DNA of 64,000 nt from Candidatus Marinamargulisbacteria bacterium SCGC AAA071-K20 (GCA_003265975.1 QFBU01000001.1:1-64000), one strand, 5' to 3'; positions 9,269 to 18,717 are shown, counted from the first letter of the stretch. Translations and numbers: made by a program. The notes: a model not told the origin generated them from the letters alone.

Positions 9269-10704
9269 TAGTAGGCCTCTTCTCCTTTTATAACGACTAG
9301 AACTGTCTTCAAAATAATTTTAAAGTCAAAAATAAAGGTTCTGTTTTTTATGTAATATAAGTCGTATCTCAATTTTTGAGCAGGCCTGTCTGTTAAAAAA
9401 GACCGCCCATTTATCTGTGCCCAGCCAGTTAGACCGCCTACACATACGTGTCTTAAATTGTAATAGGTAAGGTCTTTTTCAAATTCTTTTACAAAATGAG
9501 GCCTTTCTGGACGAGGTCCAACCAAACTCATATCACCACATAAAATATTTAAGAGTTGGGGTAGTTCGTCAATGGAATACTTTCTTAATAAGCGGCCACC
9601 AAAGATGACACGGTTATCGCCTTTGGTATTTACCATTTGAGGGCCGGCCTTTTCGGCATTTTCAACCATTGTTCTAAACTTATATAAATTGAAAACTTTC
9701 CCATTTTTTCCAACTCTTCGTTGGGTATACAACACGTGTCCCTTTGGGGATACCCCTTTAATCCACAAGCTAACGAGAATGAATGGTAAAAATAAAATCA
9801 CTAGAACGGTAAAACTTGCTAAGAAATCAAAAACTCTTTTTTTGAGGGACATTTTTGTTGGCATCATAGGAAAGTGCGACAAAAAAGAAAACCCATCAAA
9901 TATTACAGCCTCGTTATTTCCTGATGGATATTTATAAAATTCAGAAATAACATTTAAATGAATTTTTTTAGCGTCTGCATAATTAATTAGCTCTTTAATA
10001 AATAGTTTACTACACGATTTTGTTACAAAAATAGCCTTAACCTTCTTTTTTTGACATATCTCTTTAAACAAGTCGGGGGTTCCTAAATAGTGAAAAGACT
10101 TCTTTAGATGAAAGTGAATATTTTTAGGTTCTTTAGTGTCGCAGGTTCCAATATATTTGTATCTAAAACTTGGATTTAATAAAAATCGCTCAGTTAAATC
10201 TTGTCCTATATCATCCCCTCCAATAATTAAGGTAGGTGTCATGTAATGACCTTTTTTAAGGATATACAATTCAAAATGATGCAGTATTAGTCGTATTGCA
10301 TTCAAAATTAATAGGCCAAACCCCCATGAATAAATAATTACAAACCTTGAATTTGGAATAATAGGATATACAAAAGTTAATGCCATCACTAATAATGTGG
10401 CATAAGTTACAGCTTTTGAGACTTTAGTTATTTCGTCTATTTCAGGCATAATTCCTGTAAATCGATTATAGGCACCGCTCATGTACAATACAAGAATCCA
10501 TATTCCTTCAATTACAAACAAGCCTCTTAAGTAGGGCTCTACTTGAGCATGTTCATAAATTGTTCCAACGGATACAAAAAGTACATTCTGAAATATCCAG
10601 CCAATTTTAAACTTTATTGAATACGCCAAAATTAGAATAAAAGGGATTAGAATAATGTCAAATATTACTCTGAATGTAATGAAGGCGTTGTTTTTTTTAG
10701 TCAT
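9268..10704 (-). CDS. Undecaprenyl-phosphate sugar phosphotransferase (WbaP/WcaJ-type)
   Basis: 478 residues. The N-terminal half has about four to five membrane helices followed by a Rossmann-like CoA-binding-type domain (TPTLIIGGDDIGQDL, about residues 150-165). The C-terminal bacterial sugar-transferase domain starts near residue 285 with SLKKRVFDFLASF. Catalytic-domain motifs are present: RRVGKNGKVFNLYKFRTM, RKYSIDELPQLLNIL and GDMSLVGPRPE. These enzymes move a hexose-1-phosphate onto undecaprenyl phosphate, the first step of O-antigen or exopolysaccharide repeat synthesis. The sugar cannot be read from the sequence. It is translationally coupled to gpsA and nadD, linking envelope polysaccharide and phospholipid synthesis. 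Confidence 0.92.
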   Translation of the reverse strand: MTKKNNAFITFRVIFDIILIPFILILAYSIKFKIGWIFQNVLFVSVGTIYEHAQVEPYLRGLFVIEGIWILVLYMSGAYNRFTGIMPEIDEITKVSKAVTYATLLVMALTFVYPIIPNSRFVIIYSWGFGLLILNAIRLILHHFELYILKKGHYMTPTLIIGGDDIGQDLTERFLLNPSFRYKYIGTCDTKEPKNIHFHLKKSFHYLGTPDLFKEICQKKKVKAIFVTKSCSKLFIKELINYADAKKIHLNVISEFYKYPSGNNEAVIFDGFSFLSHFPMMPTKMSLKKRVFDFLASFTVLVILFLPFILVSLWIKGVSPKGHVLYTQRRVGKNGKVFNLYKFRTMVENAEKAGPQMVNTKGDNRVIFGGRLLRKYSIDELPQLLNILCGDMSLVGPRPERPHFVKEFEKDLTYYNLRHVCVGGLTGWAQINGRSFLTDRPAQKLRYDLYYIKNRTFIFDFKIILKTVLVVIKGEEAY

Positions 10705-11699
10705 TGCTCAGGTTTTAAATCTCTATTCATCAGATCTTTTATAGACTTTTTAGGATCTTTTCCTTCAAAAAGCACTTTATATACTTCAGAAGTAATAGGT
10801 AATTCAAGAGACATCGATTTAGAAATAGGATACGCTACTTTTGTAGTATAAACTCCTTCAGCAACCGCTCCTAAAGACGTTAAAATGTACTCTAGCGACT
10901 TTCCTTGAGAAAACTGATAACCTACTCGCCAATTTCTGCTTTTGTCCGAATTACATGTAGCCAACAAATCTCCAAAGCCAGAGAGACCATAAAAGGTTTT
11001 TTCTGAAGCTCCGAATGCCATACCAAAACGGATCATTTCTTGTATGCCTCTTGTGACTAAGGCCGCTTTAGTATTTTCTCCAAATCCAAGGCCGTCAATG
11101 CAACCAGACGCGATGGCTATAATATTCTTTAAGATGCCGCCGCATTCAACGCCTGTAACATCGTTTGACCTATAAATTCTAAAGTAGTCATTACTTAAAA
11201 TGTCTTGAAACATACTAGCAATAGAGTCATCTTCAGAGGCGATAACTGATGCGGCTGGTTTTTTCATCGCAATTTCACTAGCAAGGTTGGGTCCGGACAT
11301 AATCGCTAATTTCTGTACTCCAAGATGTTTTTCTAAAAACTTTGTAACAAAGTAGCCTTTCTCTTCGCTTAAAAATGCTTTAGTAACCGAAAGCATCGGC
11401 TTTTCTTTTAGCGCTGGTTGGTTAAAGTCTTTTACAGCATCAAGATAAGGAGAGGCTATTGCAAAAATAAAAGCGTCCGAATTATTACATACGTCACTAA
11501 GATTAGGACTTGCCTTCAATGACTCGGGTAACTGAATGCCTTTTAATAAGGCAGTATTTTCGTGTATAGAATTAATTTCTTCAGCAATTTCGGGAGTATG
11601 TGTCCAGACAGTTACATCATGGCCATTTTCGGCACACATTTTTGCAATAGTTGTGCCCCAAGCGCCACAACCTAAAACACCTATTTTATATTTAGACAC
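10701..11699 (-). CDS. gpsA: Glycerol-3-phosphate dehydrogenase [NAD(P)+]
   Basis: 332 residues. It reduces dihydroxyacetone phosphate to sn-glycerol-3-phosphate, the backbone for phospholipids. The dinucleotide fold GVLGCGAWGTTIA is at residues 7-19, and the catalytic Lys segment VECGGILKNIIAIASG and SGFGDLLATCNS are typical of GpsA. The start is GTG at 11697-11699, overlapping the end of plsY by 8 nt; the GpsA product is the PlsY substrate. The 4-nt overlap with the next gene continues the operon. Confidence 0.95.
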   Translation of the reverse strand: MSKYKIGVLGCGAWGTTIAKMCAENGHDVTVWTHTPEIAEEINSIHENTALLKGIQLPESLKASPNLSDVCNNSDAFIFAIASPYLDAVKDFNQPALKEKPMLSVTKAFLSEEKGYFVTKFLEKHLGVQKLAIMSGPNLASEIAMKKPAASVIASEDDSIASMFQDILSNDYFRIYRSNDVTGVECGGILKNIIAIASGCIDGLGFGENTKAALVTRGIQEMIRFGMAFGASEKTFYGLSGFGDLLATCNSDKSRNWRVGYQFSQGKSLEYILTSLGAVAEGVYTTKVAYPISKSMSLELPITSEVYKVLFEGKDPKKSIKDLMNRDLKPEQ

Positions 11700-12279
11700 G
11701 ATTTTCTTTGCCCTGTATAAGTCGTTTAATATTTGTGCGATGTTTTAAAATAATAATTAAGCTGATCATTCCAAAAAGTAGTACATATTCAATTGGATAA
11801 GAAAAAAGAAAAAGAAGTATAGGCACTAGAACAGACGACGCCAAGCTTGATAATGACACCATTCTTGTGTTTAATATTATTCCAACGCCAATGATAATAG
11901 TAAGTATGCAAACATCCGGACTCAAAGCCATTAAGACCCCCACGCTAGTCGCTACACCCCTACCACCTTTAAATCCAACAAATACTGAATATAAGTGAGC
12001 TATTATTGCTATTAAACCAACTATTAATGGAAGTATTGTACTGTGCCCTTGTAAATTAAGAGCGATGGTTACAGGTACAAACCCCTTAGTGGTATCTAAG
12101 AAAAAAACTAAAAAAGCGGGCCAAAACCCCATAGCTCTGTACACGTTGGTAGACCCATAGTTACCAGAACCAACTTTTCGAAGATCTATCCCTTTTGAAC
12201 GGCTAATAATTACCGAAAATGGGATAGCCCCAATAAAATATGAAACGATGAGTAGACTAAATAATTCCGAGATTGGCAT
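11692..12279 (-). CDS. plsY: Glycerol-3-phosphate acyltransferase PlsY
   Basis: 195-residue polytopic membrane enzyme that acylates glycerol-3-phosphate from acyl-phosphate. The family motifs are GAIPFSVIISRSKGIDLRK (motif 1), VGSGNYGSTNVYRAMG (motif 1/2, containing the conserved GSxNxGATN-like core with Ser for Ala) and FKGGRGVATSVGVL (motif 3). The start overlaps the lipA stop by 23 nt and the stop overlaps gpsA by 8 nt. Presence of PlsY implies the PlsX/PlsY route, with plsX outside this window. Confidence 0.95.
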   Translation of the reverse strand: MPISELFSLLIVSYFIGAIPFSVIISRSKGIDLRKVGSGNYGSTNVYRAMGFWPAFLVFFLDTTKGFVPVTIALNLQGHSTILPLIVGLIAIIAHLYSVFVGFKGGRGVATSVGVLMALSPDVCILTIIIGVGIILNTRMVSLSSLASSVLVPILLFLFSYPIEYVLLFGMISLIIILKHRTNIKRLIQGKENRV

Positions 12280-13144
12280 GTTGTTTTACTGTATCATCAA
12301 AAACATGTTCGGCCAAATATGAACTTCTTACTAAGGGGCCTGCAAATACAAACTTATACCCTAGCCCTAATGCTTCAATTTCTAATTTTTTAAATTCATC
12401 AGGACTGACATAACGGTCAACATTTGCACTGTTTTTGTCCGGCTTTAAGTATTGTCCAAGAGTAAGGATGTCTGTAGCTTGATCTCTTATATCTTTAAAA
12501 GTTTCCAAAAGCTCAGCGTCTGTCTCGCCAAGGCCTACCATAAGCCCTGACTTAGTAAGAATAGACGGGTTAATTTCTTTTGCCATTTTTAATACCTTAA
12601 GAGACCGTTTATAAATAGACCCTTTCCTCACATCAGAATATAAAGAAGGGACAGTCTCCACATTATGGTTTAAAACGTCTGGTTTTGCCGCTAAAACTTT
12701 TTCTAGAGGGCCTCGATCTCCGAGGAAATCAGGAATTAATACTTCTACTTTTATATGTGGATATGCTTTTTTAATGCCTCTAACAATCATGGCATAATGT
12801 TCTGCTCCACCGTCTTCGAGGTCGTCTCGATTAGGTGAGGTTAATACGACAAATCGTAAATTTAATTTTTCTATAGATCGAAGAATTGTACTGAGCTCAT
12901 TTTGATCTGGTGCCTTAGGCACGCCATGTTGAACGCTACAAAACGAGCAATTTCTTGTACAAGTGATACCTAAAATCATGAATGTAAGGATACCTTTTTC
13001 AAAGCAGTCGGATCTATTAGGACATCTGGCTTCTTGGCAAATACTGTTAGGGACTTCACGTTCAAGCATTGTTGAAAGTTTTCGTGTAGCGGCTAGTTTT
13101 CCTTTTGAAGCTTTAAACCAATCTGGTAATCGTTGTTTAGTCAT
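12257..13144 (-). CDS. lipA: Lipoyl synthase
   Basis: 295-residue radical-SAM enzyme that inserts two sulfurs into octanoyl groups on lipoyl domains. The auxiliary cluster motif C-x4-C-x5-C (CQEARCPNRSDC) and the radical-SAM motif C-x3-C-x2-C (CTRNCSFC) are both present. The C-terminal RSSYLAEHVF contains the RSSY motif whose Ser ligates the auxiliary cluster. Length is normal. It is 20 nt downstream of pyrC and overlaps plsY. The presence of lipA implies lipoylated dehydrogenase or glycine-cleavage complexes elsewhere. Confidence 0.96.
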   Translation of the reverse strand: MTKQRLPDWFKASKGKLAATRKLSTMLEREVPNSICQEARCPNRSDCFEKGILTFMILGITCTRNCSFCSVQHGVPKAPDQNELSTILRSIEKLNLRFVVLTSPNRDDLEDGGAEHYAMIVRGIKKAYPHIKVEVLIPDFLGDRGPLEKVLAAKPDVLNHNVETVPSLYSDVRKGSIYKRSLKVLKMAKEINPSILTKSGLMVGLGETDAELLETFKDIRDQATDILTLGQYLKPDKNSANVDRYVSPDEFKKLEIEALGLGYKFVFAGPLVRSSYLAEHVFDDTVKQHANLGII

Positions 13145-13164
13145 AGCGGATTAGTTTAACATTT

Positions 13165-14484
13165 TTACCTTTGTAGCCCAACAAAGATTTCTTTACCTTT
13201 TATATCCTCAAAAAAGTCATTTTCTCTAAATACCATTTGTCCGTTTACAAAAGTAGCTACAGAAGAACCTTCACAATTCCATCCATCAAAGGCCGTCCAG
13301 CCTGCTTTTGAGAGTGTTTTTTTATTACTTAGCTGATGCTTTTTCTTTAAATCAATCAATACTAGATCGGCATCATAGCCTACTTTTATATACCCTTTGT
13401 TTTGTATATTAAAGCAGGCAACGGGTCCTTCGCACATCCATTTAATAACTTGTTCTAAGCTAAACCTCCCTTTATTAACAAGCGTTAATAGTAAAGGTAA
13501 TGATGTTTCTATTCCTGGCATTCCGGAGGGTGCATTTGGAAATTGTTTTAGCTTTTCGTCTAAGGTATGTGGTGCATGGTCTGTGGCAATTAAAGAAATT
13601 TGTTCATTTTTTAGTCCATTAATTAAGGCATCGGTATGATATCTTTCTCTGATAGGAGGATTAATTTGTGACAAAGTACCTAAACTCTCATAACAGTCAG
13701 GAGCATTTAATAGTAAATGTTGAGGACTTACTTCAGTGGTTACATTTTTTAATGCATAGTCATTTATAAGGTCTAATTCGTCTTTGCTTGTTAAATGACA
13801 AATATGCAGCCTGGATTGTGTTCTTTTAGCTAATTCCAAAAGTCTTTTTGTGCAAATTAAAGCCGCTTCAGTTGACCTAATATTAAGATGATCATGAACG
13901 TCACTACTACCTCTATAGGTTTCTAGGTTACGTTTAATCGTAGCTTCGTCTTCGGAATGTACAGCAATAAGTTTGTTTGCTTTTTCAAATATTCTTTGAA
14001 GTGACTCACTATCATCAACTAATAAAGAGCCAGTTGAAGAGCCTACATAAATTTTAATTCCAGCTACATTTTCTACGTTCAGCAACTCGTCTATATTGTC
14101 TTCTGTAGCCCCAATAAAAAAATTATAGTTAATGAGTGATTTTTGCGAAGCAAGTTTTTTCTTGTCATCCATTAAGGCTGCAGTTGTTGTTGATGGTTTG
14201 GTATTTGGCATTTCAAAAAAAGAGGTAACTCCACCTGCGGCGGCTGCCTTAGGCCCTGAATAAAGGTCTTCTTTGTGAGTGGCTCCAGGATCTCTAAAAT
14301 GGACATGTGGATCAATTACGCCTGGCATTAAGAGTAATCCAGGTTCATTAATAATTTGCTCAGCATGCTCTTTTATTGAGGGCTCAATTAATACGATTTT
14401 TCCATCTTTTACTAAAACATCTTGTTGGACTTGGCCTTGTGAACTTAGGAAACTAATCCCTTTAAAAAGTGTAGATTCAATCAT
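13165..14484 (-). CDS. pyrC: Dihydroorotase
   Basis: 439 residues, class I type. It cyclises carbamoyl-aspartate to dihydroorotate in pyrimidine synthesis. The metal-binding segment DPHVHFRDPG is near residues 58-67, further metal-ligand histidines lie in HSEDEA and HICHLTS, and the catalytic Asp lies in LIATDHAPHTLDEK. The amidohydrolase ends with the usual small beta domain (GYDADLVLIDL). The start codon overlaps the stop of the upstream aminotransferase by one base. No other pyr genes are in view. Confidence 0.94.
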   Translation of the reverse strand: MIESTLFKGISFLSSQGQVQQDVLVKDGKIVLIEPSIKEHAEQIINEPGLLLMPGVIDPHVHFRDPGATHKEDLYSGPKAAAAGGVTSFFEMPNTKPSTTTAALMDDKKKLASQKSLINYNFFIGATEDNIDELLNVENVAGIKIYVGSSTGSLLVDDSESLQRIFEKANKLIAVHSEDEATIKRNLETYRGSSDVHDHLNIRSTEAALICTKRLLELAKRTQSRLHICHLTSKDELDLINDYALKNVTTEVSPQHLLLNAPDCYESLGTLSQINPPIRERYHTDALINGLKNEQISLIATDHAPHTLDEKLKQFPNAPSGMPGIETSLPLLLTLVNKGRFSLEQVIKWMCEGPVACFNIQNKGYIKVGYDADLVLIDLKKKHQLSNKKTLSKAGWTAFDGWNCEGSSVATFVNGQMVFRENDFFEDIKGKEIFVGLQR

Positions 14485-15755
14485 TATAAAGACCTTACCC
14501 AGTTAGCTAAAGCTGTAATGCCTTGGTGTACCTTAGGGGTATGTTCTTTAATGAAGGACTCATTAACAATAATGCTACCGTTAAGCATACCGTCCAATAT
14601 AGTAGCTCCGTCAAAGTCAACGTAGGCGAGTCTAGTTACTAAGTTGTCATCAGCATACCCAAATGCAAGCCCTGGAAGCAGCACTACGTTTATATCGTCT
14701 AAGAGAGCGGCACAAAGATTCTGGCTATTTGTAATACCTCTGCTTGATAATTTTTCTTTTAGCGGAGTAAAGTCCGGATTCACGTAAAACCCACCTTCTG
14801 GTTTACATACTGACACGCCAGCCGTACTTAGTTCATCAGCAATCCAGTTTCCAAGATGACTTAAAATTTGTCTCTGAACTGTAAGATATTTTTTAATTCT
14901 ATCGTCGTAGTTGTAGGCCTCGATAGCGGCGTATGCTATTGGTGCTGATACACAAGAATATGTTTCAGAGGCAACACCTATAACAGCATTTTGAATGAGT
15001 GATTTTTTTGGAAAAAGGGCCACTCCAAGTCGCCAACCTCCAGCTCCACACCATTTAGAAAGTCCAGCCGTTACTATAGTGGCTTCAGGATAAAATTTTG
15101 CAATAGAATGATGCTCGCATTTGTGGTTTAGCAATCCGTAAATTTCGTCTGAAATAATTAATAAGTTATGTTTTCTTGCAACATCAGCGATAGCTTTTAA
15201 CTCTTCAGGTGAATAAGTAAGCCCGTCTGGATTTCCTGGATAGTTCAAGATCATAAGTGAAGGATGCTCCTTATTTTCTCTTTCTGATAGAGCTTTTTCT
15301 AAGTCAGCTGGTAATAGTCGCCATTTGTTTTCAAATGAAGTGTTAATTCTATAGATTGGATGCCCAGCTAAAATAGCTTGAGGTTCGTAAGACACCCAAG
15401 AAGGTGTAACAAGAAATACATTGGCTTTTTTAAAACTAGCCATAACTGCATAAATAAGCATTTTTGATCCGGGGCCAATGACTACTTGGTCCGCAGAATA
15501 GTCAAGCTCGTCTACTTCAGTATGAAATGTCGCGACAGCTTCTCTTAACTCTGTAAGCCCTTGAACGCTTTGATACTCTTTATGATGAGCTCTCAATTTA
15601 ACGCCATCAATAACATGTAAAGGGGGTAAAAAAGGTGATTGTCCAAACCCAAATCTGTAAAGGGTTTCACCTTCCGATACTTTTTTTAAAGAAAGTTCAT
15701 TGATAAGTAATGTTTCTGATTTTGCAGTTTCTCTGATAAATGGCGACAGGTTCAT
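14484..15755 (-). CDS. Class I/II PLP-dependent aminotransferase
   Basis: 423 residues of the aspartate/aromatic aminotransferase fold. The PLP lysine lies near residue 233 in AGLSKWCGAGGWRLG; NYPGNPDGLTYSPEEL and IISDEIYG are the cofactor-contacting Asn and Asp/Tyr segments. The C-terminus holds the carboxylate-binding Arg region (VTRLAYVDFDGA). AGAGGTG precedes the ATG. It heads the leftward operon through pyrC, lipA, plsY, gpsA, the sugar transferase, nadD and coaE. The substrate cannot be fixed: aspartate is a reasonable guess because the downstream pyrC and NAD pathways use aspartate, but that is inference. Confidence 0.88.
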   Translation of the reverse strand: MNLSPFIRETAKSETLLINELSLKKVSEGETLYRFGFGQSPFLPPLHVIDGVKLRAHHKEYQSVQGLTELREAVATFHTEVDELDYSADQVVIGPGSKMLIYAVMASFKKANVFLVTPSWVSYEPQAILAGHPIYRINTSFENKWRLLPADLEKALSERENKEHPSLMILNYPGNPDGLTYSPEELKAIADVARKHNLLIISDEIYGLLNHKCEHHSIAKFYPEATIVTAGLSKWCGAGGWRLGVALFPKKSLIQNAVIGVASETYSCVSAPIAYAAIEAYNYDDRIKKYLTVQRQILSHLGNWIADELSTAGVSVCKPEGGFYVNPDFTPLKEKLSSRGITNSQNLCAALLDDINVVLLPGLAFGYADDNLVTRLAYVDFDGATILDGMLNGSIIVNESFIKEHTPKVHQGITALANWVRSL

Positions 15756-15988
15756 AATTTATACACCTCTAGTATTTGTTGTGAGTTAAAGAAGGTTTAT
15801 TACCGATTAGCACCACAACTATTCTTTTAAACATATCATAATTAGCGTTATTTTTGAATAAATATCATAAAATTTCAAGACGAAACAGTGCTAATATTTT
15901 ACTATCTTCTTAAAAAACTGTGTGGTAGTCTTAAATGTATAAATTTCAAAATTTTTATAATATATAAATACGTAGGAGGAATAATGTC

Positions 15989-17200
15989 ATGAAGCTCTGG
16001 ATGAAAATACTGTTAGGATTATTTTTAGGTGTAATTGTTGGTCAGTTATTGCCTGAATTTTCGGTTTCGATTAAACCAGTTGGAGATATGTTTATTAACT
16101 CCATTAAAATGTTAATTGTTCCATTAATTTTCTCATCGCTACTTGTTGGAATTGCTAGTATGGAAGATACCACTAAGATGGGTCGAGTTGGCGCAAAGAC
16201 ATTTGGATTATACTTATTAACTACAGCTCTTGCAATTACAATTGGACTTACTATTGGAACTATTATGAAACCGGGTGCGGGAGTAAATTTAGGTACTACT
16301 ACTAATATTGTAGCCAAAGCGGCTCAGCCATTTTCAAAAACAATTGTGGATATTATTCCTACTAACCCTATTAAATCAGCAGCTGAAGGTAAGGTTCTTC
16401 AAATTATCGTGTTTGCGTTATTGTTTGGAATTTCACTAAACTTAGCTGGTAAAAAAGGAAAGATAGTAATCGAATTTTTTGATGGTGTAGCTGAAGGAAT
16501 GTATAAGCTTACAAATATGGTGATGGAGTTAGCACCTTATGGTGTGTTTGCGTTAATGGCTTATATTTCTTCGATATACGGACTAGCCGTTTTGCTTCCA
16601 CTTTTAAAAGTATTAATTGGTGTTTATCTAGGATGTATAATTCACGCCCTTATTACTATTGGTGGGGCTATTACATTTATAGCTAGACTTAACCCAGTTC
16701 GGTTTTTCAAGGGAATTATCGACGCACTTGCAGTTGCTTACTCTACCGCAAGTAGTTCTGGAACATTACCGATAACTATGAGATGTGCCCGTAAAAACCT
16801 TGGTGTTTCAGATGGGATGGCTAGTTTTGTACTTCCTTTAGGCGCTACCATTAATATGGACGGTACGGCGATGTATCAAGGAGTAGCCGCATTATTTGTT
16901 GCTCAGGCTTATGGGATTGACTTAAACTTTGGTCATTATATAACTATTATTTTAACGTCTACATTGGCGTCTATTGGATCTGCTGGAGTTCCGGGTGCGG
17001 GATTAATTATGCTTACATTAGTACTTAACTCTGTTGGTTTACCTGTTGAAGGAATTGCATTAATTGCAGGAATAGATAGAGTATTAGATATGGCACGAAC
17101 CACAGTTAACGTAACTGGAGATTGTATGGTAACTGTTTTAGTGGCTCAGAGTGAAAAAGAGTTGGATCATAAAGTTTACAATCAAGTCGCTACTTTCTAA
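15989..17200 (+). CDS. Dicarboxylate/amino acid:cation symporter (DAACS family)
   Basis: 403-residue polytopic transporter of the GltP/DctA family for Na+- or H+-coupled uptake of glutamate, aspartate or C4-dicarboxylates. The Ser-rich hairpin STASSSGTLPITMRC, the NMDGTAMYQGVAALF segment of helix 7 and the hairpin-2/helix-8 region GVPGAGLIM... DRVLDMARTTVNVTGD are diagnostic. A perfect AGGAGG (15974-15979) is 9 nt from ATG 15989. An ATG at 15984 opens only a two-codon ORF (ATG TCA TGA) overlapping the real start. The transcription unit ends in the terminator at 17226-17258. Confidence 0.94.
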   Translation: MKLWMKILLGLFLGVIVGQLLPEFSVSIKPVGDMFINSIKMLIVPLIFSSLLVGIASMEDTTKMGRVGAKTFGLYLLTTALAITIGLTIGTIMKPGAGVNLGTTTNIVAKAAQPFSKTIVDIIPTNPIKSAAEGKVLQIIVFALLFGISLNLAGKKGKIVIEFFDGVAEGMYKLTNMVMELAPYGVFALMAYISSIYGLAVLLPLLKVLIGVYLGCIIHALITIGGAITFIARLNPVRFFKGIIDALAVAYSTASSSGTLPITMRCARKNLGVSDGMASFVLPLGATINMDGTAMYQGVAALFVAQAYGIDLNFGHYITIILTSTLASIGSAGVPGAGLIMLTLVLNSVGLPVEGIALIAGIDRVLDMARTTVNVTGDCMVTVLVAQSEKELDHKVYNQVATF

Positions 17201-17225
17201 ATTTTAATTTAAAAGTTTATTATAC

Positions 17226-17258
17226 AAAAAAAGCAGACTCTCGGGTCTGTTTTTTTTT
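17226..17258. terminator. Bidirectional rho-independent terminator
   Basis: CAGAC (17234-17238) pairs with GTCTG (17245-17249) around a 6-nt loop. An A-run precedes the stem (17226-17232) and a nine-T run follows it. The flanking A and T runs give a U-tract on both strands, so it can end both the symporter transcript and the leftward cluster from 23984. Confidence 0.88.
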
Positions 17259-17305
17259 GGTTTAAATTTGAATTTATAAGACTTATTAAAAACTCAGTTT
17301 ACTTT

Positions 17306-18694
17306 TCAGTGTCTATTAAAATCTACAACATTTAGAAAGGCTTCACTGGTTGCATCAAGGACTTGCTTCATAGAAAGGTCTTTCCCAAAACAGTGAAACT
17401 TAAACCAGGCCATTTTTCCTAAGCATTCGCTATCGATATAATCTTTTCCTGTTACGCTTCCAGCAGCTACCACATTGCGACGAGCTAAAGTGCCTAGACC
17501 TGTTACGTTTCTAGCATCTACCACATCTTTTGTTGTGGCGTCAAGTATACAGGTCTCTGCTTGAGGCGTGCCTACGGTATGAGCTGCATAACAGCTATTT
17601 ATTTGGGCTAGGCTAGTGGCTGCGCTTGCGGATGAATCATGAACATTTACGAACGTTACATGCTGTTCAGACTTAACATCTGTTGTTACGTCTACTTTGT
17701 CTTTTCCAGCTAAAGGGCCTAGACCTGTTACGCTTCCAGCATCTACCACATCTTTTGTAGCTAATTCACCTAGACCTGTTACGCTTCCAACATCTACCAC
17801 ATCTTTTGTAGCTAATTCACCTAGACCTGTTACGCTTCCAGCATCTACCACATTTAGACCAGCTAAAGTGCCAGGGTCTGTTACCTTTGCAAGTGGTGTA
17901 ATATCATCTTTTGTAGCTAATGCGCCTAGACCAACTATTTGGGTAGACGCTAAGCTTCGGTTATCTACTATTATATTTGCTTCTGCAGCAAAAGTTGAGC
18001 TATCGCCTGCTCTTGTTCCTTCTCCAGTTCCAGATGAAGCACCTGGGCGAAATGGTATAAGGTCATTTGACCCATTAAACATTGGAAGGTTTGGAGAAGC
18101 TGTTGCTCCGGCGGCGGTGCCGGCAGCTGCAGCTGCTCCGATTGTATCTAAGATTGATCCACCTAATCCGGTTGTTGTACTTGCGTCAGTCGATAGGTCT
18201 CCAGCTGATCCAGACAATGAGTCCCCATCAATTCCTGCTTCTGTGTTTACTGTTGCTCCGCTTGTATCTGCCCCACCTGTACTAGAACTATCTGACCCTA
18301 AATTCCCAGAAGAACTAGCACCATCAGAGATTAAACTAGCCAAATACTCTCCAATTCCGAACCCGATTGCGGCACAAACTACGGGAGCTAATAAACGATC
18401 TATAAAGGGATAGGCTTTAATTATTTTTGGTTTAAACGATTCTAATTTTTCAGTCTCATTTAAATAGGCCCCAGTCACCCAGCCTAAGCCCGTGCTTATA
18501 GCCATTCTTGCTAAGGTCACGTCTCTTATTCCAGGAATCAATAACATTGCTCCTGTGAATAATAAACCACCACCAATAATAGTGTGATCTGGATGTCTTT
18601 TAAGTAGCTCTAAAGTTGTTTCTTCTCTTTGTATAGTTCTTGAAAAACTGTTTATAACTTTGCCGCCTGTTGCAGCAATTATCTTTTTAATCAT
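17306..18694 (-). CDS. Unknown protein: membrane segments plus 17-residue tandem repeats
   Basis: 462 residues; no known family recognised. Residues ~1-125 hold a basic amphipathic start and two or three hydrophobic stretches (GGGLLFTGAMLLIPG, APVVCAAIGFGIGEYL). Residues ~125-230 are Gly/Ser/Thr/Ala-rich low complexity. Residues ~235-430 carry repeats of the form VTGLGxLATKDVVDxGS; three central copies are nearly identical 51-bp DNA units (17718-17870). This LGxLATKxxV pattern is reminiscent of trimeric fibre shafts in phage tail fibres and adhesins. The C-terminal ~40 residues contain two Cys. GGAG lies 7 nt before the ATG. It is the last gene of the unknown cluster, only 23 nt after the previous one. 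A surface or structural fibre role is a guess. Confidence 0.75.
   Translation of the reverse strand: MIKKIIAATGGKVINSFSRTIQREETTLELLKRHPDHTIIGGGLLFTGAMLLIPGIRDVTLARMAISTGLGWVTGAYLNETEKLESFKPKIIKAYPFIDRLLAPVVCAAIGFGIGEYLASLISDGASSSGNLGSDSSSTGGADTSGATVNTEAGIDGDSLSGSAGDLSTDASTTTGLGGSILDTIGAAAAAGTAAGATASPNLPMFNGSNDLIPFRPGASSGTGEGTRAGDSSTFAAEANIIVDNRSLASTQIVGLGALATKDDITPLAKVTDPGTLAGLNVVDAGSVTGLGELATKDVVDVGSVTGLGELATKDVVDAGSVTGLGPLAGKDKVDVTTDVKSEQHVTFVNVHDSSASAATSLAQINSCYAAHTVGTPQAETCILDATTKDVVDARNVTGLGTLARRNVVAAGSVTGKDYIDSECLGKMAWFKFHCFGKDLSMKQVLDATSEAFLNVVDFNRH
17718..17870. repeat. Three 51-bp tandem repeats within the repeat-protein gene
   Basis: Copies at 17718-17768, 17769-17819 and 17820-17870. 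The first two differ at one position (agcat/aacat); the third matches for about its first 35 bases, then diverges. Degenerate copies continue on both sides (near 17490 and 17930). The unit is 17 codons, so copy-number change keeps the frame. Confidence 0.9.
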
Positions 18695-18717
18695 TATGTC
18701 TCCAATACTGAATGAAT

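Noticed and set aside
17718..17870. Repeats considered as a CRISPR array
   Set aside because: Units are directly adjacent 51-bp copies without spacers, are in frame with a coding sequence, and no cas genes are near.
17697..18413. A 238-codon plus-strand frame opposite the repeat protein
   Set aside because: It is the antisense of the low-complexity and repeat region; its Pro/Ser/Thr-rich product mirrors the repeats and it has no ribosome binding site.
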